Below are positions 1-6,143 of a stretch of 8,502 nucleotides of DNA, in pieces. The stretch spans positions 1-8,502 of the forward strand of contig JAGTUW010000132.1 in assembly GCA_018224345.1 (NCBI GenBank). The letters are read 5' to 3'. The first letter of the stretch is position 1, and each line of letters starts with the position of its first letter. The DNA is from Bacteroidota bacterium (lineage in GTDB: Bacteria; Bacteroidota; Ignavibacteria; SZUA-365). The notes beneath the pieces were generated by a model. The model saw nothing but the letters and a program-made list of their open reading frames with translations. It searched no databases and was not told the origin of the DNA. Made by a program: the position numbers and the translations under genes.

Positions 1-307
1 CGTCGGCAAGCTTGTTGTCGGGGTAGGTTTCCTGAAAACGTGCGAACGCCAGCGCGGCATCGGTCAGGTTCGCATTCTGATACTGCGATTCGGCCATGTA
101 ATACTCCGCATCCGGCAACAGATGACTCTGCGGATGCGAAATGGTGAACTGCCTGAATTTCTCGAAGGCGAGCTGATAATTATTGTCTTTGAACAGGCCC
201 AGCGCGAAGGCGTAGTCCTGCTCCTCCTTGAAACTCCTCTCCTGGGCGTTTCCCGCGACGACCGGCAGGATGGCCAGTAGCAGAAGCAGGACGGTGAATC
301 GTACCAT
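1..307 (-). CDS. Exported TPR-repeat protein, N-terminal part (CpoB/YbgF-like)
   Basis: This is the N-terminal 102 residues of a gene that runs off the left edge; the reading frame is open throughout. Residues 1-21 form a signal peptide: a basic start (MVRF), a leucine-rich core and a cleavage-type end GNA before Q22. There is no lipobox cysteine, so the mature protein should be periplasmic rather than a BamD-type lipoprotein. Residues about 30-60 and 65-100 look like two tetratricopeptide helical hairpins (ALGLFKDNNYQLAFEKF, then AEYYMAESQY and ALAFARFQETYP). This is the pattern of YbgF/CpoB and BamD-like TPR proteins of cell-envelope systems. The ATG at 307 is chosen because it starts the signal peptide; no good Shine-Dalgarno precedes it. 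The gene is divergent from the AAA+ ATPase gene. The exported TPR nature is well supported; the exact family and partner cannot be named from a fragment. Confidence 0.8.
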   Translation of the reverse strand, partial: MVRFTVLLLLLAILPVVAGNAQERSFKEEQDYAFALGLFKDNNYQLAFEKFRQFTISHPQSHLLPDAEYYMAESQYQNANLTDAALAFARFQETYPDNKLAD

Positions 308-340
308 GCGATGCTCATTTGTGAAAAATCAAGGGACTTA

Positions 341-365
341 AAGTGATACTGGAGCTGGATCACTT
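341..365. repeat. Interrupted palindrome in the divergent intergenic region
   Basis: AAGTGAT (341-347) and ATCACTT (359-365) are perfect 7-bp inverted repeats separated by 11 nt. The element lies just downstream of the predicted transcription start of the TPR gene and 34 nt before its ATG. It could be an operator for a dimeric regulator or a short hairpin in the leader RNA. The half-site spacing does not match the CRP or FNR consensus. No T-tract follows on either strand, so it is not a terminator. Confidence 0.4.
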
Positions 366-374
366 AACTGCGAC

Positions 375-403
375 AAATTACGCTTCTCTGATAAGAGTGT
401 CAA
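375..403 (-). promoter_or_regulatory. Candidate sigma70-type promoter for the TPR gene
   Basis: Read on the - strand, there is a perfect TTGACA -35 box (398-403), a 17-nt spacer and TAATTT (375-380), which matches only 3 of 6 positions of the -10 consensus. A start point near 368 would give a leader of about 60 nt before the TPR gene. The consensus -35 and ideal spacing are seen directly; activity is inferred, and the weak -10 lowers confidence. Confidence 0.4.
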
Positions 404-501
404 GGACATGAACACAGAAAATGCAGAACGCCCTGGTTTTCGCCTGCAGAGCAATTTGCGTATACGCGAAAATTGGCGCAGCGTTCCATGGCGATTCCGG
501 T

Positions 502-529
502 TTGACCTTTCTTGCGAAACCTGTACTTT
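502..529 (+). promoter_or_regulatory. Candidate promoter for the AAA+/VWA gene pair
   Basis: TTGACC (502-507) matches the -35 consensus at 5 of 6 positions and is followed after 16 nt by TACTTT (524-529), a weak -10. It would give a leader of about 30 nt before the ATG at 566. It is the best candidate seen in the 258-nt divergent gap, but it rests on sequence resemblance alone. Confidence 0.3.
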
Positions 530-565
530 TTGCAAGACCGCAATTTCACTCCAGCATGGAGCATC

Positions 566-1873
566 ATGGATAAGCAGAAGACGACTTTTCATCCCGACGC
601 AGCGCTCGAGCAGTTCCACAACGCCATTCGTTTTGTCAATCGACGCATCATCAACCGCAGGGAAGTCATCGATCAGATTTTCTCGGCAATGCTCATGCGC
701 GAGCATGCACTGATACAGAGCCGGACCGGCGCAGCCAAGTCGCTGCTCGCCCAGCAGATTTTCGCCATGTTCGAAGGTGCTCGGATTTTCCAGGTGCAGG
801 CCTCGAAAGAGCAGCAGCCGGACACCTATTTCGGGGGACTCGACATCGAGGAACTCAAGAAAGGCCGGATCATACATAACACCGAGCATTCGCTGGTGGA
901 GAGTGAATTTGGTTTCATAGACGAAATTTTCGATGCGAATGACTATACGCTGCGCTCGCTGCTGACGACGCTCAACGAACGCGCGCTGATACTCGGTGTC
1001 CAGTATGTGCCGGCACGTGTGCACAGCGTCATCGCTGCAACGAATTACCTTCGTGTCAGCGAAATCACCGAGGCGCTGCTCGACCGGTTTATTTTCAAGG
1101 CGCTGTTCATTCCCGCCAAGGAAGCATACACGCAATACCAGATCGCCCAGCGCTACCTGGCGCATCAGGGCCGACCGACATCGCCGGCACAACGTATTCC
1201 CTATGACACACTGCGTCGCGCTTCCGATATGATCCGCGGGCTCGATCAGGAGTACAGCATCACTATTCCTCTGCATGTGATTTTCTTTGCCAATTCCGTC
1301 ATCCGGTATTACGAAGTGCAGCGGAACCGGCTGATCAAGGAGCGTCCTCACGAACATCCGCATCTGAAGGATTTCTACATTTCTCCGCGGACATACGTCC
1401 GGGCGATGGACATGTTGCGTGTCATTGCCTTTCTTCACGGTCGCAGAGCAGTCGTGCCGGAGGACGCCGAAAAACTCTGGTATCTTTATACTGTCGTCGG
1501 TATGCGCGAACAGAAGGACATGTTTCTCAAATGCTATGCGACGATCTACAAGCAGTTTTCTTCCGCAAAGGCGTTCGAACAGGTGCAGCGTCTGCTGGAG
1601 TTTCAGGAATTCATCGAACATCTCAAGCGCTCCCCTGAGCTTCTGCAGAGACCGATCAACGAAATCGAGGGACAGCCATTGCGGCGGACGCTGATGGAGT
1701 GGGCCAAAGATGCGCTCGGGATCTCGGATGCGACACAGGAACAGAATCGTCGTCTGCTGGAAGGCTATCTCGCTTCCTTCGAAGCCGTCAACGAAGAAGT
1801 CGCAGATTTTCTCAAGCAGACAGACCGGGATATACAGGAGCTGTTCCAGGCACAGCGCCATCTCTGGAACTGA
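566..1873 (+). CDS. MoxR-type AAA+ ATPase, RavA-like
   Basis: A 435-residue AAA+ ATPase resembling the MoxR/RavA group, which couples ATP hydrolysis to remodelling or maturation of protein complexes, usually with a VWA partner. Residues about 15-200 hold the ATPase core: P-loop SRTGAAKS (52-59), Walker B FGFIDE (115-120, D119/E120), the conserved LLTTLNER segment (132-139), sensor 1 asparagine N160 in AATN, and LLDRF with a likely arginine finger R174. The lid follows, including SPRTYVRAMDMLRVIAFLHG (273-292), which resembles the RavA helical region. The last 120 residues are mostly helical and polar; a LARA domain as in E. coli RavA is not recognisable. The first P-loop glycine is a serine, which is unusual. 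The ATG at 566 is preferred: GGAG lies 4 nt upstream (558-561), and the in-frame TTG at 512 would add 18 residues that precede the recognisable protein and would overlap the candidate promoter. Its stop lies 14 nt before the VWA gene, so the two are almost certainly co-transcribed. Confidence 0.88.
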   Translation: MDKQKTTFHPDAALEQFHNAIRFVNRRIINRREVIDQIFSAMLMREHALIQSRTGAAKSLLAQQIFAMFEGARIFQVQASKEQQPDTYFGGLDIEELKKGRIIHNTEHSLVESEFGFIDEIFDANDYTLRSLLTTLNERALILGVQYVPARVHSVIAATNYLRVSEITEALLDRFIFKALFIPAKEAYTQYQIAQRYLAHQGRPTSPAQRIPYDTLRRASDMIRGLDQEYSITIPLHVIFFANSVIRYYEVQRNRLIKERPHEHPHLKDFYISPRTYVRAMDMLRVIAFLHGRRAVVPEDAEKLWYLYTVVGMREQKDMFLKCYATIYKQFSSAKAFEQVQRLLEFQEFIEHLKRSPELLQRPINEIEGQPLRRTLMEWAKDALGISDATQEQNRRLLEGYLASFEAVNEEVADFLKQTDRDIQELFQAQRHLWN

Positions 1874-1875
1874 GC

Positions 1876-1880
1876 AGGAG
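1876..1880 (+). promoter_or_regulatory. Ribosome binding site fixing the start of the VWA gene
   Basis: AGGAG sits 7 nt before the ATG at 1888 and immediately after the AAA+ stop codon. It decides for this start over an in-frame ATG at 1699, which would put 175 nt of overlap inside the ATPase gene and add a 63-residue, arginine/serine-rich segment that looks like an out-of-frame shadow. Confidence 0.75.
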
Positions 1881-1887
1881 CTACGTC

Positions 1888-3408
1888 ATGCGTGGTGGAG
1901 CCTACGATCATTTTTTCGATGTCATGGAGGAGGTCGGATTTTTCGAGCACATCTATGACGCGCTTCCGGAGAACTTCACCGCCGTGTTCGAAATTGCGCG
2001 CATCCTCGAGGATGAAGAATGCGCGTTGTCCCGAGTACTCCAACCAGTACTGTCATTGACTTCGAGTGGCACTGTCATGCCGCCGCCGGAGTCGACACAG
2101 GAAGTGGAAGTCATCATAGAGGAGATGGAGGAATTCGAGGCAGGTCTGATCCGCAACCCGCAGCATCTCCCGCGAATTTATAATTCCCAATGGTTGCTTC
2201 CCGATCAAGTGTTCTACAACCGGCTCGCGAAAAAGGAGCTCTGGGTACCGTATCCGCGTCGGCCGCGTTATTGCGCTGTGGATCCTGATGCAGATGATTT
2301 CCGGCCCGACCACCGCAAACAGAAGCTTTACATTCTGCTCGACACCTCGAGTTCGATGGCGATGAAGAATCGCATACATCTTGCCAAGGCCATCGTGTAT
2401 TATTTTCTCAAGCGCAACATGAAGGAACTGGGGTTCATCACGCTGCGCACATTTGACACGAAGATCGGTGCGTTGCACGAAGCGAGGGACACCGCCGGGT
2501 TTCAGGCGCTGATCAGTCATGTCATGCGTTTGCATGTATTGGGCAACGGCACAGCCATGGCGCGTGCGATTCAGCAGGCGGTCGGGGATATCAACGCGAC
2601 CGACACCCTCGCCGGCACGGAACTCCTGATCATCACCGACGGTGCCTGTGCGCTGGAGGAGCAGCACATCCGCGGCCTTCTCGGTGATCATATCGTCATC
2701 AATACCATTAAAATCGGGCGTTCCCACATTGTCGCTTCCGAAAGTCATATTCGCGACAGCATCAATGACGAGGATAATGTGCAACATGCTGTGATCGAAC
2801 GACTGCGGACGAGGGAAGCGGAGTTGCGGCGAAAACGTGACCGGACGCAGAGTCCGCAACTGCGCCGGCGATACGACGAACAACTGCAGACGGCGCGACA
2901 GGAACTCGATCGCCAGGTCAACGCAATGACTGAGGAAATCATTGTCGGGTACGGACACGAACTCGAGCGTCTTTCCAACCTGTATCTCCAGGTCGATGAT
3001 GTCGATCTTCCGGGGCTGTTTGACATTCGCGAAGAACAGTATGAAGAGATATGTGCCCTGTGTGCTCAGGTGGCCTGTGAAGTTGATCTGTGCTGCTCTC
3101 TCGATCAGTTGCGCAAGCTCGCTCTGCTGATCGATCATCTCGATGTATTGATTCAGAACACGACGAATCCCGCGTTGCGCAAACGGTTCGAGGAATTACG
3201 TGACGAGATCACACGCCGTTTCACCGACTGCATCGAATTGCAGATGGAAAAGGGTGGCGGCACATTGTTGCGATCGATGACCCCGGCTGACCGGCACGAT
3301 CTGGACTTCCTTCTTTCCTCGACCTCCGCGCCGCAATTCAATATCTGGCGCGCCTTCTTCTGGAAACTGCTCGCGCGTTTCCGCACCTTCCTCGGCGGCC
3401 CTCGCTGA
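1888..3408 (+). CDS. VWA-domain protein, ViaA-like partner of the AAA+ ATPase
   Basis: A 506-residue protein with a central von Willebrand A domain at about residues 145-285. The metal-ion-dependent adhesion site is complete: D152, S154 and S156 in DTSSS, T222 in GNGT and D251 in IITDG. VWA proteins beside MoxR ATPases are generally thought to bridge the ATPase to its substrate through a bound divalent metal; ViaA with RavA is the E. coli example. The N-terminal 140 residues are helical with an acidic patch (EVEVIIEEMEEFEAG, 72-86). Residues about 302-351 are rich in Arg and Glu and look like a coiled coil. Five cysteines cluster at 389-403. The tail (486-502) is basic and aromatic. No signal peptide or clear transmembrane helix is present, so it is probably cytoplasmic, possibly membrane-associated. 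The VWA domain is central rather than C-terminal as in ViaA, so this is a relative or analogue, not a certain orthologue. Confidence 0.85.
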   Translation: MRGGAYDHFFDVMEEVGFFEHIYDALPENFTAVFEIARILEDEECALSRVLQPVLSLTSSGTVMPPPESTQEVEVIIEEMEEFEAGLIRNPQHLPRIYNSQWLLPDQVFYNRLAKKELWVPYPRRPRYCAVDPDADDFRPDHRKQKLYILLDTSSSMAMKNRIHLAKAIVYYFLKRNMKELGFITLRTFDTKIGALHEARDTAGFQALISHVMRLHVLGNGTAMARAIQQAVGDINATDTLAGTELLIITDGACALEEQHIRGLLGDHIVINTIKIGRSHIVASESHIRDSINDEDNVQHAVIERLRTREAELRRKRDRTQSPQLRRRYDEQLQTARQELDRQVNAMTEEIIVGYGHELERLSNLYLQVDDVDLPGLFDIREEQYEEICALCAQVACEVDLCCSLDQLRKLALLIDHLDVLIQNTTNPALRKRFEELRDEITRRFTDCIELQMEKGGGTLLRSMTPADRHDLDFLLSSTSAPQFNIWRAFFWKLLARFRTFLGGPR

Positions 3409-3594
3409 GCAAACGGCCGGGATGAAAGAAAAAAACCACAAAATTTCCCTCATTTCCCGATGGAATTCCGCATACGTTTCGGTTGTTCTGTTGACTGAGG
3501 CAGACGCGCAATCTGCAAGGTCAAACAAAGATGTTGGAAATAAATAAAAAAATGCTTATTCTTAAAGCTGTATGAAATCAAGGAATTCCGGACA
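3409..3594 (+). other. AT-rich leader between the VWA gene and the atp operon
   Basis: These 186 nt hold no credible gene. The stretch from about 3530 to 3570 is strongly AT-rich against GC-richer surroundings, as often seen at promoters. The only GC hairpin near the VWA stop (CGGCC 3396-3400 with GGCCG 3415-3419) has a 14-nt loop and no T-tract, so no terminator is called and read-through into atpZ is possible. AAGGA at 3580-3584 is a plausible ribosome binding site for atpZ, 10 nt before its ATG. Confidence 0.6.
3534..3562 (+). promoter_or_regulatory. Candidate promoter of the atp operon
   Basis: TTGGAA (3534-3539) and TATTCT (3557-3562) are separated by 17 nt; each matches 4 of 6 consensus positions. 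The spacer is an A-rich run in the most AT-rich part of the window, and the leader to atpZ would be about 25 nt. This is the best-placed candidate, but it is weak. Confidence 0.3.
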
Positions 3595-3861
3595 ATGCAA
3601 CAGCCGGACAAACAGAAAAAAAGTACTTCGGAGTCCATTGCGGAAACGTTACGCGAACTTCTCCCTTATACGAATCTCGGCTGGCAGCTCGTCGCATCGG
3701 TACTGCTGTTTTTCGGGGCAGGCTACTGGGGAGATTCACTCTTCGACACACGCCCATGGCTTACCGTTATAGGTTCGGTCATCGGTATCGTGTACGGATT
3801 GACTTCGGTGATACGATCAGCAAACCAATTACACAAGAGGAAATCAAAAGAGACGACATGA
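3595..3861 (+). CDS. atpZ: AtpZ-like F0F1 ATP synthase accessory membrane protein
   Basis: An 88-residue protein with two membrane helices (about 26-44 and 55-75), a hydrophilic lysine-rich N-terminus and a basic C-terminus. The hairpin with GYWGD (43-47), a proline at 54 and a glycine-rich second helix is typical of the AtpZ/ATPase_gene1 family of small proteins encoded at the head of atp operons. In Bacillus, AtpZ with AtpI has been linked to Mg2+/Ca2+ uptake supporting the synthase; in other bacteria AtpI-type proteins help assemble the c-ring. Which applies here is not visible. The stop codon overlaps the next start as ATGA, indicating translational coupling to the atpI-like gene. Confidence 0.8.
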   Translation: MQQPDKQKKSTSESIAETLRELLPYTNLGWQLVASVLLFFGAGYWGDSLFDTRPWLTVIGSVIGIVYGLTSVIRSANQLHKRKSKETT

Positions 3862-4274
3862 TAACATATATGCGCAAGCAACTTTTCAAGATCAAAATAG
3901 AGTTCGCCCTTCTGGGATTGATATCGGTGTTGTTTTTCGTCTTCACCTGGTTGAGCAGGGGAGATTACTCCTTCGGGACCGATTTGGTCGCGGGTTGTAT
4001 TTTAAGTGTGACGAATGCATTTTTAGGATATGTCTTCATTGAGCGGGCTTATCGTCTCAACGGTAATATGTTCATGATGTTTTCTCTCGCCGCAATGACC
4101 GCCCGCTTCTTCCTGATGATTGCCGCCGTTGCGGTCTTCCTGTTGACCGTGACAACAAATACGTTGGAATTCGTCGGTGCATTCATGGCGAGTTATACGA
4201 TATTTCTCATCGTGGAAGTGTTGCATATCAACAAGAAGACCGACATGCTCAAGCCTCGCCGCGTGCGGGCGTAA
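3858..4274 (+). CDS. atpI: AtpI-like ATP synthase accessory membrane protein
   Basis: A 138-residue protein with four predicted membrane helices (about 15-33, 38-62, 70-97 and 102-123) and a basic tail (KKTDMLKPRRVRA). Length, four-helix layout and position between atpZ and atpB match the AtpI/UncI family, which assists c-ring assembly or ion supply; sequence resemblance is otherwise loose, so the assignment leans on topology and context. The chosen ATG at 3858 overlaps the atpZ stop (ATGA), with AGAG 5 nt upstream; an in-frame ATG at 3870 would shorten it by four residues. An upstream in-frame ATG at 3756 is rejected because its extra 34 residues lie inside atpZ. Charged residues sit within or beside the helices (R83, E104, E120). 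Confidence 0.68.
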   Translation: MITYMRKQLFKIKIEFALLGLISVLFFVFTWLSRGDYSFGTDLVAGCILSVTNAFLGYVFIERAYRLNGNMFMMFSLAAMTARFFLMIAAVAVFLLTVTTNTLEFVGAFMASYTIFLIVEVLHINKKTDMLKPRRVRA

Positions 4275-4304
4275 TACATCAAGAGTCTCAGCACATCCAT
4301 CATT

Positions 4305-5288
4305 ATGGCATCATTTACTGGTCTTCGAGGGGTTTCTGTCGCGGCAATGGTGGTCGCACTCTGTATCGCACCGCTGCATGCGCAGGAGCAGTCTGCACTG
4401 CAACCCGATCAGGCAACAGAGACAGCCGCGCAGCATCCCGGCTCGGATCTGCATGGCGGACATGACACCGGCGATCTGACGCCCACGGAAGAAATGATGA
4501 GTATTCTCGAGCATAAAGTCGAGAACACACCGTACATCCACGAATTTCCGTTCCCGAAACTGTATCTGCCGAAGGACTGGGAAGTCAACATCGCGGGCTT
4601 CACATTGGATCTCTCGCCCAGCAGGCATGTGGTGTATATGTGGTTGGCGATGTTGCTGACCATCGTGCTGACCTGGCTGGCTGCACGTCAGAACACAAAA
4701 GCTGTCGTGCCACGCGGCTTTGGAAATATGATCGAATCGGTGGTGGTGTTCGTGCGCGATGAAGTGGCGCTGCCGTTTCTCGGACGCAACACAACGCGCT
4801 ATCTCCCGTTGTTGCTTACCTTTTTCTTTTTCATTACGGTCATGAATCTCGTCGGCCTGATTCCCTTCGGCGCCGCCGCAACCGGAAACATCAATATCAC
4901 TGCAGGCCTCGCCCTGATCACGTTTGTCTTCATGGTGCTCGGTGGCATGCGGAGCAACGGAGTGGTGGGCTTCTGGAGAGGATTGATACCACACGGGATT
5001 CCCTTTCTTATCGGTATTCTCATGTTCATCATCGAATTGCTCGGGTTGCTGATCAAACCCTTCGCCCTGGCGATTCGTCTTTTCGCGAACATGCTCTCCG
5101 GTGCTCTTGTCATCGGTGCCTTTTATGCATTGATATTCGGAATGGATACAATATTCGTCGCACCGATGTCGATTGCGTTTCTTCTGTTCATGTCGCTGCT
5201 GAAAATCTTCATCAGTTTTCTGCAGGCGTATATTTTCACCATGCTTTCTTCGTTTTTCATCGGGATGTCCCTGCATCAGGAACACTGA
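4305..5288 (+). CDS. atpB: F0F1 ATP synthase subunit a, with signal peptide
   Basis: A 327-residue subunit a, the F0 stator protein that forms the two proton half-channels against the c-ring. The essential arginine is R258 in ALAIRLFANM, and the conserved glutamine is Q307 in FLQAYIFTML. Other landmarks are helices at about 108-127, 166-187, 198-214, 232-252, 262-280 and 285-315, and the NLVGLIPFG segment (181-189). It is longer than the E. coli protein (271 residues) because of its N-terminus: residues 1-26 form a signal peptide ending LHA before Q27, followed by a hydrophilic stretch of about 80 residues containing HPGSDLHGGHD. Such exported N-terminal extensions are known in subunit a of Bacteroidota and relatives. 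The gene starts 30 nt after atpI, and no convincing Shine-Dalgarno precedes the ATG; M15 is an alternative start but would shorten the signal peptide. Confidence 0.95.
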   Translation: MASFTGLRGVSVAAMVVALCIAPLHAQEQSALQPDQATETAAQHPGSDLHGGHDTGDLTPTEEMMSILEHKVENTPYIHEFPFPKLYLPKDWEVNIAGFTLDLSPSRHVVYMWLAMLLTIVLTWLAARQNTKAVVPRGFGNMIESVVVFVRDEVALPFLGRNTTRYLPLLLTFFFFITVMNLVGLIPFGAAATGNINITAGLALITFVFMVLGGMRSNGVVGFWRGLIPHGIPFLIGILMFIIELLGLLIKPFALAIRLFANMLSGALVIGAFYALIFGMDTIFVAPMSIAFLLFMSLLKIFISFLQAYIFTMLSSFFIGMSLHQEH

Positions 5289-5351
5289 TCGAGGCGCACG
5301 AGGCATGTTGCAAGTAAATTTGAAAACAACGTTCACATACTATTTCAATCT

Positions 5352-5356
5352 GGAGG
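5352..5356 (+). promoter_or_regulatory. Strong ribosome binding site of atpE
   Basis: GGAGG lies 4 nt before the atpE ATG and ends a 72-nt AT-leaning spacer. It is the closest match to the Shine-Dalgarno consensus among the atp genes here, in line with the high copy number of subunit c in the rotor. Confidence 0.7.
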
Positions 5357-5360
5357 ACAA

Positions 5361-5582
5361 ATGGAATTAGCATGGTTATCAGCTGGGTTGGGCGCGGCGA
5401 TTGTTGTCGTTGGTGCCGGAATGGGTATCGGAAAACTTGCCGCCGCCGCACTCGAGGCCATCGGCCGTCAGCCTGAAGCCGTTGGTGATCTTCGCGGTGC
5501 AATGATCATCATGGCCGCGCTTATCGAAGGTATCGCGCTGTTCGCCGTCGTGGTCTGTCTGTTGCTGGCGTTGAAGACATAA
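5361..5582 (+). CDS. atpE: F0F1 ATP synthase subunit c
   Basis: A 73-residue hairpin of two membrane helices (about 5-29 and 46-70) joined by the polar loop GRQPEA (35-40), which contacts gamma and epsilon. The ion-binding carboxylate is E56 in AALIEGIAL. The first helix carries the glycine repeats (GAGMGIG, 18-24) that allow tight packing in the c-ring. Residues that mark Na+-type rings, such as a glutamine in helix 1 and a serine after the glutamate as in Ilyobacter, are replaced by I23 and G57, so proton coupling is the likely mode. Length is normal for the family. Confidence 0.96.
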   Translation: MELAWLSAGLGAAIVVVGAGMGIGKLAAAALEAIGRQPEAVGDLRGAMIIMAALIEGIALFAVVVCLLLALKT

Positions 5583-5633
5583 AGTCATTTATTCCACTGA
5601 CGAATTCGAGCAGTACATTCACCGAGGATAGCT

Positions 5634-6128
5634 ATGGATAATCTTCTCGCCCTCGAACCCGGGATGCTTGTCTGGACGTTTATTACGTTCGCCCTGCTTC
5701 TCTGGATTCTCAAGCTCATCGCATGGAAACCCCTGCTCTCGGCCCTCGAAAGCCGGGAAACAAATATCCGTGATGACCTGCAGCGCGCCGAGGAAGGACG
5801 CATAGAATCGGAACGACTGCTTGCCGAACACCGCGATCTCCTCCGGAATTCCGAAGTTGAAGCACGGAAGATCCTTGATGAGGCGAAGAGTACGGCAGAG
5901 TCGCTGAGGCAGAGCATCATCGATGGCGCCAACCAACAGTCCCGTCAGATGATCGACCAGGCAAAAGCGGAAATCCGGCGGGAAAAGGATACAGCACTCT
6001 CCCAGCTCCGGATCGAAGTCGCGGATCTGGCCGTGCGCGCTGCCGGAAAGATCCTCGGAGAGGAACTCGACGCGGAGAAACACCGCAAACTTGTCGATGA
6101 TTTCATCGGCAATCTTCCCAGAAACTAG
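5634..6128 (+). CDS. atpF: F0F1 ATP synthase subunit b
   Basis: A 164-residue peripheral-stalk subunit. One membrane anchor lies at about residues 11-30 and is followed by the family signature WKPLLSALESRETNI (31-45). The rest is a long charged helix that dimerises as a right-handed coiled coil and reaches delta at its C-terminus (AGKILGEELDAEKHRKLVDD, 136-155). GAGGA (5624-5628) lies 5 nt before the ATG. Only one b-type gene is visible, so a homodimer is expected unless a b' gene exists elsewhere. Confidence 0.95.
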   Translation: MDNLLALEPGMLVWTFITFALLLWILKLIAWKPLLSALESRETNIRDDLQRAEEGRIESERLLAEHRDLLRNSEVEARKILDEAKSTAESLRQSIIDGANQQSRQMIDQAKAEIRREKDTALSQLRIEVADLAVRAAGKILGEELDAEKHRKLVDDFIGNLPRN

Positions 6129-6143
6129 CGTGATACGAATTTC

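Noticed and set aside
512..565. TTG start extending the AAA+ protein by 18 residues
   Set aside because: The ATG at 566 has GGAG upstream, and the extension would overlap the candidate promoter and adds no recognisable segment.
408..713. Open reading frame of 101 codons in the divergent region
   Set aside because: About half lies inside the AAA+ gene in another frame, the composition is Arg/Ser-rich, and the purine-rich stretch before its ATG is only about 1 nt away.
338..1861. Long - strand open frame (507 codons) opposite the AAA+ gene
   Set aside because: It mirrors the AAA+ coding sequence, which has all AAA+ motifs. The antisense product shows no recognisable domain and is the kind of long shadow expected in GC-rich coding DNA.
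2053..3138. Long - strand open frame (361 codons) opposite the VWA gene
   Set aside because: The + strand frame encodes a complete MIDAS and good protein composition; the reverse frame has no recognisable features.
3396..3419. GC hairpin after the VWA gene as a terminator
   Set aside because: The stem is only 5 bp with a 14-nt loop and is followed by an A-rich, not T-rich, tract.
3462..3590. GGAATTCCG occurring twice in the atp leader
   Set aside because: The same 9-mer also occurs inside atpF, and GAATTC-containing words are frequent through the window, so it is probably chance and codon usage rather than a paired operator.
4311..5336. Long - strand open frame (341 codons) opposite atpB
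   Set aside because: The + strand clearly encodes subunit a; the reverse product is His/Gln/Glu-rich as expected from the complement of hydrophobic codons.
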